A stretch of 64,000 nucleotides of DNA from Siphonodentalium dalli (lineage: Eukaryota; Mollusca; Scaphopoda; Gadilida; Siphonodentaliidae). Made by a program: the position numbers and the translations under genes. The notes beneath the pieces were generated by a model, which ran no database searches, was not told the DNA's origin, and saw only the letters and a program-made list of their open reading frames with translations. The stretch spans positions 159,143,043-159,207,042 of the forward strand of contig CP136069.1 in assembly GCA_032622095.1 (NCBI GenBank), given 5' to 3'. This document shows, piece after piece, positions 20,899 to 30,052 of this stretch; within the stretch, counting starts at the first letter, position 1, and each line of letters starts with the position of its first letter.

Positions 20899-20908
20899 TG
20901 TGGATGAG

Positions 20909-22289
20909 TTTGTTCGGAAAAAGTTCTGAGTAGGTATGTTTTGAGATACATAATTTTGGGGTTCGAAGGAACCATGTCCGTTTAAAAAGATTGTGACTTG
21001 TGTATATATATTATATATATATATAACATTCTTCTTAGAATTCATTGTCTGTATATATTTACGGAAATTTTCTTAAAGATTTGTTATTTTTATGTGTTGT
21101 TTTTGCTGTTTGAAATCACCCCAATTTAAATTTCCTGGTGCAAATAAAGAAATTTATGGTTTAAGTGTATGATTTGTTTTATTTTCTTCCCCATTTTCTC
21201 TGGGTTCTCATACTCCACAAAGTTATCCAAACAAAGACAGAAGAAAGCAAAGGAGAACCAAATAATACTAATTACATCTAGTATGTCTAAATTTTGCAGT
21301 ATACATTTTACATGTGTTCAGCAGGGACCAGCCAAGAGGGCGACTTGGGAGACATCTCCCTAAAATGTGCCACTTATTCCTATTTTGTCCGAGGGAGAAT
21401 ATACCAGTATACTTATCTCCCAACAGCATGTTTAAAGTATATTTATTGGTTATAATGGTGTTCTTACTCACTATAATGGTTTGATAAATGGGCTCTTGTG
21501 TTATTGGATGATAGAAGGGTGATGTTGGGGTGTAATTAAACTTCAGCCATTGTTACTTCTCCCTAATAACAGTCCCACTTCTCCCTAATAACCAAACAGG
21601 GAAAGGAGTCTTCTACCAATTTGAAACCTCTAGGCTGGTCCCTGGTGTTCAGTGAACTCAAACCTCAGGACACTTTGTTTTTATTTGTTGGTTTACGCAT
21701 TTACGGATAATTATTTTTAAAGATAGTGCAGGAGGAGGAGATAAAATAAAAATAATATTGGTTTTGAATTTTTATTTCTTTCAGTTTATCAATAAATCGG
21801 GTCAGGAGATAAAAACAAATCTTAATTAAACGAATGGTATGTTGTGGGACTTTTTTCTGGCACATAAGGCTTTTTGAAAGTCCCACAATTTTAATGTATA
21901 TTGTCTCCTTATTAAGTCTTATGAACATGTTAAAATTGGATTCAGCCAAAAGTCCCAGTACCCCATCCACATATTTTGATGTGGACATTTTTGGACACTC
22001 CTGGACATATACCTTATTTTTGTGAGCCTTCAAAAAGTCCCATAAACTGGTAAAATTCGCAGAACACGCTTGGTGAATTTTGAATTATTGCCTAAATTGT
22101 CTGAAGTTGTCAGGAGTTATTGCCCTTTTTAGGGCCATTTTGTTTTGGTTTTTGGGTTTCTGGGTGATAACATTGGCTTTTTGTGGTTTAGTCATAGAAG
22201 AGGCATTTCGTAAGAACAAAATATGGAAGTCCCATAACTCTTGTTGAAGGTCCCACAAACTGGAAGTCCCACAACTACATGTACTATTT
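20909..22289. other. gene-free stretch with low-complexity AT sequence
   Basis: AT dinucleotide run at about 21001-21024. GTCCCACAA-type motifs recur loosely between 21870 and 22275. The minus-strand frame at 21701-22033 (110 codons) shows no recognisable domain and is AT-driven in composition. Confidence 0.4.
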
Positions 22290-22565
22290 TGTTGGTCCGT
22301 ACGTCCGTCCGCTCATATATCTCAACAATGGGTTATCGGATCTCGATGAAATTTGGTATGCATGTTTGGCATCAGGAGGGATTTCAAAAGAGTGTTCATT
22401 GACGTTGTTCACATTTACTGTTCAAGAGTTATCCCTCTTTGTTTATCAAAACTCTACTTATTGTTTGGCTAAGGTAGCCGGAGGGACGATTTGGGCGGGG
22501 GCGTCAACAAACCTATACAACATATCCGTTTATTGATGGATTCTGACAATATTTTGTATGTGCGA
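22290..22565. repeat. GTCCGTCC-type interspersed repeat
   Basis: GTCCGTACGTCCGTCCG followed by ATCTCGATGAAATTTGGTATG and TTATCCCTCTTTGTTTATC. The same phrase order appears at 28440-28670. The type is common in marine invertebrate genomes by my knowledge; family name not assigned. Confidence 0.65.
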
Positions 22566-23027
22566 CAGCTGTACACAGAAAATCGGGTCCGACCCGACTT
22601 TCTAACCAGAGTTGTGCCACTTGTTTCTATTTATAGAAATTTGATGTCCGTTAGCGTGGTAACTTGGACAAACGTCAACGAACCTCACCTCATTCGAAAT
22701 CAAAGGATATGTGTTATTAGCTGCCACATAAAATTAATCTAGACAATGTAGAACTCAGTTATTCACAAAATTCATCTCTGACTGGAACCAACCGATAAAA
22801 AAGCACCATGCTTGTATATAGCTCCAAGTAACTGACGACTTTTCAAGTAAAGCGTTTTTTAAATAGCGCTTTTTTCGTCGAAATATACAGGTATATTGAC
22901 TATTGACTAAATATTGGATGTATTCAGAAATGAAAAAAATAATGCAAACATCTAAACAGCATTTTTTGGGAGCGTTTCTCCAGAAGAAGTGATTTACTAC
23001 AGTATGTTCTGATTTACATGGGTTTTT
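22566..23027 (+). repeat. outlying partial copy of the 5-kb array unit
   Basis: From about 22614, the sequence matches the part of the array unit seen at 43943-44350 (TGCCACTTGTTTCT, TGATGTCCGTTAGCGTGG, CATCTAAACAGCATTTTTTG) up to GATTTACATGGGTTTT. The unit resumes at 29785 with the bases that normally follow, so 23028-29784 looks like sequence inserted or rearranged into a unit. Confidence 0.85.
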
Positions 23028-23029
23028 AG

Positions 23030-23068
23030 CTCACCTGAGACGAAGTCTCCGGTGGAGCTATAGTCATT
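23030..23068. repeat. hairpin of the AGCTCACCTGAG type
   Basis: CTCACCTGAGAC, then GTCTCCGGTGGAG: an imperfect hairpin known to me as the end of a repeat widespread in molluscs. It marks the left boundary of the DNA that interrupts the array unit. Confidence 0.55.
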
Positions 23069-23129
23069 ACGCCACATGTGGTGTATCTAGCTGCTGAGAT
23101 TTTGATATTGTGTGGTGGACAGGGCGAAT

Positions 23130-23600
23130 GTATTCTTGGAGATTTTTTGTACCTTATTCAATCGTACCGATAGAATCACGTAGATGCCGAAATTGTAAAG
23201 TTAACGCCACCGGTGTATAATATGTTTATGAAAATATGATAAATCGTATCGATAGAGTCAGGACAGGCTGAAATTGTAAACTTAAAGTCACCGGTGTAAT
23301 AATATGTTGTTGAAAATATAAATAATTTGATAGACTGAAAATAATATATAACCCATTGGGAGCCCCTAATGTATTCTTGGACATTTTGTTTTGTACCATT
23401 ACTCAATCGTACCGATATAATCACGTAGATGCCGAAATTGTAAAGTTAACGCCACCGGTGTATAATATGTTTATGAAAATATGATAAATCGTATCGATAG
23501 AGTCAGGATAGGCTGAAATTGTAAACTTAAAGTCACTTGTTGTTGAAAATATTAATAATTTGATAGACTGAAAATAATGTGTAACCCATTGCGAACCCCC
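23130..23600. repeat. 241-bp tandem duplication
   Basis: GTATTCTTGG begins copies at 23130 and 23371. Each contains CACGTAGATGCCGAAATTG, GTTAACGCCACCGGTGTATA and GATAGAGTCAGGA; the second copy lacks part of the GGTGTAATAATATG segment and ends near AACCCATTG. Confidence 0.9.
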
Positions 23601-23884
23601 ATGGTATAGTGAAGTGAATTGTGGGTAGTTTCATTGTGATTCTCCACCATCTTTATTTTCTGGAAGATTTCTCCACTCTATTCTCTTAAACTACACCCGA
23701 ATCGGTCAAATTCTTTTGATAATTCTATCTAAATACATCTTAGCTACTATTCGGATCTGCTGTCCCGGTCTAAAAAGGGATAGTTTGACCAAAACTTTGT
23801 TTACAAATTGAGCGCACTCGATGACCGGGTTGACCCGTCCACTGACGGTCCAGTCCACGCTGCAAATTTATTATCGAAAACAAA

Positions 23885-24235
23885 TTCAATTTCTTCCATC
23901 TAAAACATAATTACGCGCTGGACTCTGTCATTTTAGGAATATATATGTATCCCACGCACATACACCAAGTCTCAGCTTAAAATTTTGAAAAATGACAGTT
24001 TTATCGACATAAATCGATTTTAATGGCAAATGCCATGTTAAATTTTATCATTGAAAAAAATTCATTTCTTCCATCTAAAACATAATTACGTGCTGTACTC
24101 TGTCATTTTAGGAATATATAACTATCCCACGCACAAACACCAAGTCTCAGCTTAAAATTTTGAAAAATTAGTTTTATCGACATAAATCGATTTTAATGGC
24201 AAATGCCATGTTAAATAAATTTTAGGGCCCTGCAA
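23885..24235. repeat. 175-bp tandem duplication
   Basis: TTCTTCCATCTAAAACATAA begins copies at 23891 and 24066, and both end with TTATCGACATAAATCGATTT and AATGCCATGTTAAA. Confidence 0.9.
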
Positions 24236-25284
24236 ATATTTTCTGAGCTGTTCCATATTGGGCACTAGTGTCCATATTTGACCGGTTACACCTGATAATT
24301 GTGCAACAGTACAGTCGCGTTACTTTATACATCAACATTGGTCATTATTACCCGACAAATTTATTTTGGTCTATCGTATCAACCCCTATTTTCTCCCGCG
24401 TAGCCTGACTAAGTGTCAACATTGGTCTTTATCGCTCCACTAATTTGTATCGTTTCATCGGTATGAATTCCATATCCAATTATCCACATATAACCAACCC
24501 AACCTCTAATCCGGGTCCAATTTATTTATTTCTTTCATCGGTATAGTCACGTTACGTAATATTTTATCGCGTGATACTTGTACTTATATGTCTATGGTAT
24601 TACTATAGTATACCGTATACGTATGTCAATTGCTATTCCTTTCTATATAATCCTGGTGCCATCTATGGACATAGAGATAATTTCAGACCCCCCAATTTTA
24701 TATCATTGCTGCTTTAGTACAGTCGCGATACATTACATGGCAACATCGCTCCACTAATTTATGTCAGTTCATCGGTACAAACCCCTTTTTCTCCGAGTCC
24801 ATATAACCAACCCAACATCTTATAGAAGTCCATAAATGACTATTCTGGCACTATATAGAGATGACTAAGATTCTGACACCCCCTATTTTATAGCCTTGTT
24901 GCAATGTTCAGTAGAGTTGAGATGCATAATATGTCAACATTGGTCATTATCGCTCTATAAATTTATATCGGTTCAACCCTTAGTTCCCTGTAACGCCCAC
25001 CCCTCCCTGAATTTATTTTTTCATTTGTATTATAGTCTCGTTACGTACACATTTTATCTCTTGTAAATTTTGCTTCAATGCGTCGAGTTCCGCTGCAGAG
25101 AATACAAAACTGACAACATTTTGAAATGTTAGCAGGCTTCAAACTCATCTTATCCAAGAAAAACTCTGGTTACATAAGAAATTTGTGTATATGGTGTACG
25201 CGCATTTGTTGCGTTAAAAACCAAAGGTCCCAAGTCAAGGTCCAAATCCCCAACACACTGTTGTGAGGTTTAACTTCATCTACA
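24236..25284. repeat. degenerate repeat tract, no gene
   Basis: Phrases such as GTACAGTCGCG, CAACATTGGTC, ATCGCTCCACTAATTT and ATATAACCAACCCAAC recur at irregular spacing (for example near 24310, 24718 and 24905), indicating an old, diverged tandem array. No reading frame of note. Confidence 0.55.
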
Positions 25285-25767
25285 TACAGTAATGTCCAAA
25301 GTAATTGATCACTTAACCACAGCAAAATTATGGGTATTTTTTCATGATTTTAAATCCTGAAAAATTACCCATAATTATGCTGTGGTTAAGTGGTCAATTA
25401 CTTTGGGCATTACTGTAACCAATATAAGGATTTGAGGTTTAATGATAACTCAATCCTCATACAGTAATGTTCAAAGTAATTGACCACTTAAGCACAGCAG
25501 AATAATGGGTAATTTATCAGGATTTTAAATGCTGAAAAAATACCCATAATTCTGCTGTGGTTAAGTGGTCAATTACTTTGGGCATTACTGTAACCAATAT
25601 AAGGATTTCAGGTTTAATGATAACTCATTCCTCATACAGTAATGTTCAAAGTAATTGACCACTTAACCAGAGCAGAATTATTTGTAATTTTTCAGGATTT
25701 TAAATCCTGAAAAATTACCAATAAGTCTGATGTGGTTACGTGGTCAATTACTTTGGGCATTACTGTA
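25285..25767. repeat. three tandem foldback elements, 175-bp period
   Basis: Hairpins of 133 bp at 25285-25417, 25460-25592 and 25635-25767 each start TACAGTAATG and end CATTACTGTA. Arms contain CTTAACCACAGCA and TTATGGGTAATTTTTCAGG. A 42-bp spacer (ACCAATATAAGGATTTGAGG and on) repeats with them, so the whole 175-bp unit was tandemly copied after insertion. They are a short subfamily of the 214-bp elements at 17364 and 20685. Confidence 0.92.
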
Positions 25768-25859
25768 ACCAATATAAGGATGTGAGGTTTAATGAGAACT
25801 CCATCCACATAACTAATAAATATGTGTGAAAATTAAAACAAAACAAAATAAATTCCACG

Positions 25860-26138
25860 ATGGCGTCCAATATGGACTGCCTAATTCTGCTCCACAACAT
25901 GTATATTGAATATATGGATGTTTATTGGGGGAAACCGAATATTTCAATGATATTTTCATTAACTGGGATCCAAAACCCGACATACGGGAGCGTGCTTCGC
26001 ATGCGACTGTATCTTAAGCATATGTGCATATTTAATAAGCCAACAATTGGAATCCCAACAGAAGATTGGCGTGGGTCCCTTGTGCGATCTGTCCATCGAA
26101 AACTATTTAGACATCTCAAGACACGTAAGACCCAATAA
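25860..26138 (+). CDS. 92-codon frame, doubtful
   Basis: It starts CACGATGGCG, with A at -3 and G at +4, a good animal start context, and encodes MASNMDCLILLHNMYIEYMD onward with no recognised domain. An overlapping 79-codon frame exists on the minus strand. It is surrounded by repeats, so chance is the simplest reading. Confidence 0.15.
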   Translation: MASNMDCLILLHNMYIEYMDVYWGKPNISMIFSLTGIQNPTYGSVLRMRLYLKHMCIFNKPTIGIPTEDWRGSLVRSVHRKLFRHLKTRKTQ

Positions 26139-26149
26139 CTTAATATACA

Positions 26150-27480
26150 AAATAGATACATCTATTGCCTGAGTGACTAATATTTATATTTGTTACAATG
26201 AGGTCAAATAGTTGCGAAGCCAGCACCACAATTCTTTCCCTCCATAGTAAATCTTAAAACAACTTCTAAAGAATTATTAATTTACCTTATATTTGGTATG
26301 GAGCGTCCTTGGTTTACTGGAGTTCAGATTTGTTAACATCACGTCACCAAGTTAATTACTTGCGAAGCCACAGCCATAACTATTTCCCTCCATAGTAATT
26401 CTCAAAACAACTTCTTAAGAACAATTGACCAGGTCAGTCGCGCAATTATTGGAAGAGCCACGGTCAATCATTTTTTTAAAACCAAATGTTACATTTAAAT
26501 TATTGCTTTATTTAACCAAAAAAATTAAATTAAATGAGAAAATTAACTTTTACTACTTGCTAAATTTTATCTTTTAATTATTTCATTTAAATTTTAGTAT
26601 TTACAGTATACTAAGTCCAAGTCTTTTAATCTGTTGAGTGACCCCACAGTCGTTTACTTGCTTTGTTAGTAATAATTTGAAGGATTACTTGTTTAAACGC
26701 AATTGTTATCAAAATATTTTATGTATTTTTTATAATTTCTATTTATATGTAATACTATAATCTTGGTGGCGTTACCATTTCTGACTATGGTTTTCTTGTC
26801 ACTCCTTGTCCGTCGTCCGTCCATCCGTCCATCCATCCGTCAACAATTCTTTGAACATCTTCTCCTTTTGAACCATAAGGCCGAATGGGTTCATATTTGG
26901 TGTGGATGTTCCCTAGTTGACTCATATTCAGATTTGTTCAAATGAGGTCACCAAGTCAAATAGTTTTGATGTCAGGACCATAACTATTTTTCCCCATTCT
27001 TAAAACGACTTCTTTTCTGAAGTCGTCGGGCCGAATGGGTTCATATTTGGTATGAGGGTACCTTGGGTGACTGTGGTTCAGATTTGTTCAAATGAAGTCA
27101 CTGGGTCAAATGTTGGTGGGGCTATGGACATAAATCTGAAGATTTTGTTTTTTATATTTAACTTATTGCTCAATTTAACCAAATTTTTTTTATCAAATAA
27201 ATATATATTTTTTAATTAAATAAAATAAAAAACAATTAATTCAAATTTTGAAGAACTTATGACATTACATCTTCGGGGGGGGGGGGGGGTAGGTACCTCT
27301 AGTCACCCCACTAAATTTGGTTGAAATCAGGGGTTTGGGAGAAAACACGAACAGACAGATGTACAGAGATGTTCAGTAAGTTCCTTTTAATAACCTTGCA
27401 TTCCCACTACAAGCCATCCCTGAACCATGGGGCTGAGAATTGATAGACATGACACATGTTGTTTATAAAACAGTGCCAGA
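26150..27480. repeat. degenerate GTCCATCC-type repeats
   Basis: Recurring phrases include TCAGATTTGTT, GGGTTCATATTTGGT, ACCATAACTATTT and CCCTCCATAGTAA, at about 26200-26470, 26760-27110 and again at 28160-28420, with a GTCCGTCCATCC run near 26815. The end at 27300-27370 (CTAAATTTGGTTGAAATCAG, GAACAGACAGATG) resembles the tail of such repeats. A 14-base G run lies at about 27276. Confidence 0.6.
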
Positions 27481-27663
27481 TAGATAGATAGATAACATAA
27501 CTGCTGTGGCTATAGGCAGAGTCCCCAGGGAGTGTATATTCATGTCATTCATAATTTAAATGAGATTAATAGTGTTGAACATTTGTTTTCTAAAGTTGTC
27601 AATGTAGCACCATCATTGTTTACAATACACTGGTAAATAATATCAGATTAAATTCATTTTCTC

Positions 27664-28081
27664 CAAGCTTTAATTAAGTGTGTCTGGCATTTGTAGATGA
27701 GGTTCCCAGAGGGTGAATTTAATAATGCTACCCCGCACGACAGGCTAGCATCGCCAAATACACCCTCTGATGACCTCATTATGCTTATGTCTCATCTTCT
27801 GGGAAGTATCTAGAGTCTCAAATTGACATTTTTAGCAGCTTTTTTCCCTTCTGTTCAGATTCTAAAATGCATAATTGAGGTGTCAAATGGGTGTGCATAC
27901 TGTCATACGTCACCAACTTCCGCTGGAGAACTGCTATCTATCCATAGGTCTCACACAGCAGTTGAGGACTAACAAAAATTGGGTTCCCATATGGTGAATT
28001 TGGTGATGCTAGCCCACCTTACAGAATAGCATCACTACATTCAACCTTTTGGGACCTCAGACACACTAAATTTCACGCTTG
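27664..28081. mobile_element. hAT-like MITE, old diverged long form
   Basis: CAAGCTTTAATTAAGTGTGTC at the left and ACACACTAAATTTCACGCTTG at the right, with both hairpins and the core recognisable but mutated throughout. Flanking 8-mers no longer match. Confidence 0.75.
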
Positions 28082-28415
28082 GCTTTTCCAATATTATTTT
28101 CTTAACCACTTATCTATGTGAACTCATTATACCTGATTATGGACACAAACGTGGGGGTATATTGGATTAAAACTGTTGGTCTTTCAGAGTGTCCTTCCAT
28201 CCATTGTTCTGTCCATCCATCCATCAACAATTGTTTTCTTCTCGAGATATATATGAATTCCCTACCTGTATGTGACTCACATTCAGATTTGTTCAAATAA
28301 GTTCATCAGGTCAAATAGGATCTCGAGGGATGCCAGGGCCATAACGTTTTCCCTCCATAGTAATTCTAACAACTATTACTTCTCAAGAACCATCAAGTCT
28401 ATTTAGCTTATATTT

Positions 28416-29075
28416 ATACCCCCTTTTTTTTAAAGGGGGTATACTGTTTTGCTCCTGTCCGTCCGTCCGTGCGTCTGTGCATGCGTCCGTCCGTACGTCC
28501 GTCCGACGTCTGTTCATGTCATAACTTGAACAGTAGTGCTCGGGCCTCAATCAAATTAGGTATGGATGTTCGCTACTATGAGGACATTAAATAGAGGGTT
28601 CCATCATTTTGTTCGGATTTTCCATTCTAGAGTTATTCCTCTTTGTTTATCTGGAAGTGTTGGCTTTTTGGTCCATCTGGTGTCTGTTCATGTCGTAACT
28701 TCAACAGTTGTGCTGGGATCTCAGTGAAATTTTGTATGGATGTTCACTACTATGAGGACATTCAACAGAGGGTTCCATTGTTTTAATTGGCTTATCGATT
28801 CTAGAGTTATTCATCTTTGTTTATCTGGAAATGTTGGCTGTTTGGCTGTTTAACAGTAATGCTCGGATCTCAATGATATTTTGTATGGATATTCACCACT
28901 ATGAGGACGTTTAATGGAACATTCAACTGTTTTGTTTTGGTTTTTTGTTCTATTGTTATTCATCTTTGTCCATATGAAAATGCTGATTTTTTTGGGTCCA
29001 TCTGTCTATAGCTGTATAGCAGTCATAAGTTATAGATATGCCCACACTAGGCGGTATGCCACCAGGGGGTATGCA
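28416..29075. repeat. GTCCGTCC repeat with three internal copies of about 200 bp
   Basis: Begins with the palindromic TATACCCCC / GGGGGTATA flanking an A/T run, then a GTCCGTCCGTCC run. After that, the phrase set (ATGGATGTTCNCTACTATGAGG; GAGTTATTCNTCTTTGTTTA; TCTGGAAGTGTTGGC) repeats three times between 28550 and 28990 with increasing divergence. Confidence 0.7.
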
Positions 29076-29784
29076 CCGGACGACAGTTAACTTCAACTCT
29101 TAAAAGCGACTGTTTAAAATTATTAGATGAATAGATATCAGAGATGGGGATTCATGTATGTTCAAATAGGGGCAGAGGTAAGAGATTTAGCTCTGCCCCA
29201 CCCACACTACCTGTATCTATGTTGTACGCTACTGGTATAATAATATATATATTCCTCTTGAAAATTTCATTTCTGATACATTAGTTGTAGATTATATTTT
29301 CACACCAAAAATAAGTTAGAATAGTTCTCATAGTTTGAGTTTATTTTCCAACCAGTATGTTTTTAAACCAACAGTCCATATTTGCCTACTTCAGGTTGAA
29401 CTGTTATACCAAAATGGGCCACAACTTTTAACTTTATGGAAGATGTCAGGTTGGAAATTACCAAAAGTTTGAGAGCTTGAAGCACCGGTTCCAGTTTTTA
29501 AATTTCAACATAAGAGGGATGTGCAAAAGGAATTTTGTGAATTTAGGCTGTGGTACGGTTAAGATTATCTTGTTTAAAAGGGGGTTGGAGATTTTACAAT
29601 AGTGTGCACTTAGAGATTTCAAGGTGAAGAGCCCGACTCATCAGAGAATTCCCAGCTATGTCCCTGTTTAGAACTACTTGTCTTAAGTTATTTTGACAAG
29701 CACTGACTGTTTTAGCCTTCAAAATCCCTTTCCTCTCAGTCTTTACAGTAGGTGAGCGTCTCCACAGTCATTGACTGTCTTGTT
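29076..29784. other. gene-free AT-rich stretch
   Basis: No feature I can support between the GTCCGTCC repeat and the resumption of the array unit at 29785. Confidence 0.4.
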
Positions 29785-30042
29785 ACCTATGTGTGTTCTT
29801 TTTCTATCACCAGCATTTGATGAGAGTAAAGTGGGGTACACCATGCCTTTACTTGCCTTTTAAATTCGTTTAAAAACATGGCTGCCTGCAGCCATCTTGT
29901 ATTTCAAATTTGAATCCATCAGCACACCCTGCAGCCCGCATATATCTAAGGAATGATAGGCATGTTTAGGATTAAATTAAAGCTGTCAAATTTGAACGAT
30001 TTTCGATTAAATACATGGCCACCGGTACCCCATCAGTACCCC

Positions 30043-30052
30043 CTCCCAGGTT
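30043..30052. repeat. target-site duplication of the LINE, left copy
   Basis: CTCCCAGGTT, identical to 32913-32922; in uninterrupted units the site occurs once in CCCCTCCCAGGTTGGC. Confidence 0.9.

Larger units (their letters stand above)
20045..20908 (+). repeat. inverted duplication, right arm (partner 17354-18217)
   Basis: See left arm. Includes the MITE at 20045, a 9955-type repeat at 20436-20620 and the CAGTAATG hairpin at 20685-20898, ending in TGTGGATGAG. Confidence 0.93.

Noticed and set aside
17354-20908. One large transposon with 864-bp TIRs
   Set aside because: The arms consist of recognisable smaller elements, the breakpoints lie in them, and the spacer has no transposase; an inverted duplication explains it better.
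21701-22033. 110-codon minus-strand frame
   Set aside because: AT-driven composition, no domain, no splice context, overlapping frame on the plus strand.
25285-25767. CRISPR-like regular repeat
   Set aside because: Period 175 bp with 133-bp hairpins and near-identical spacers in an animal genome; these are tandem foldback transposons.
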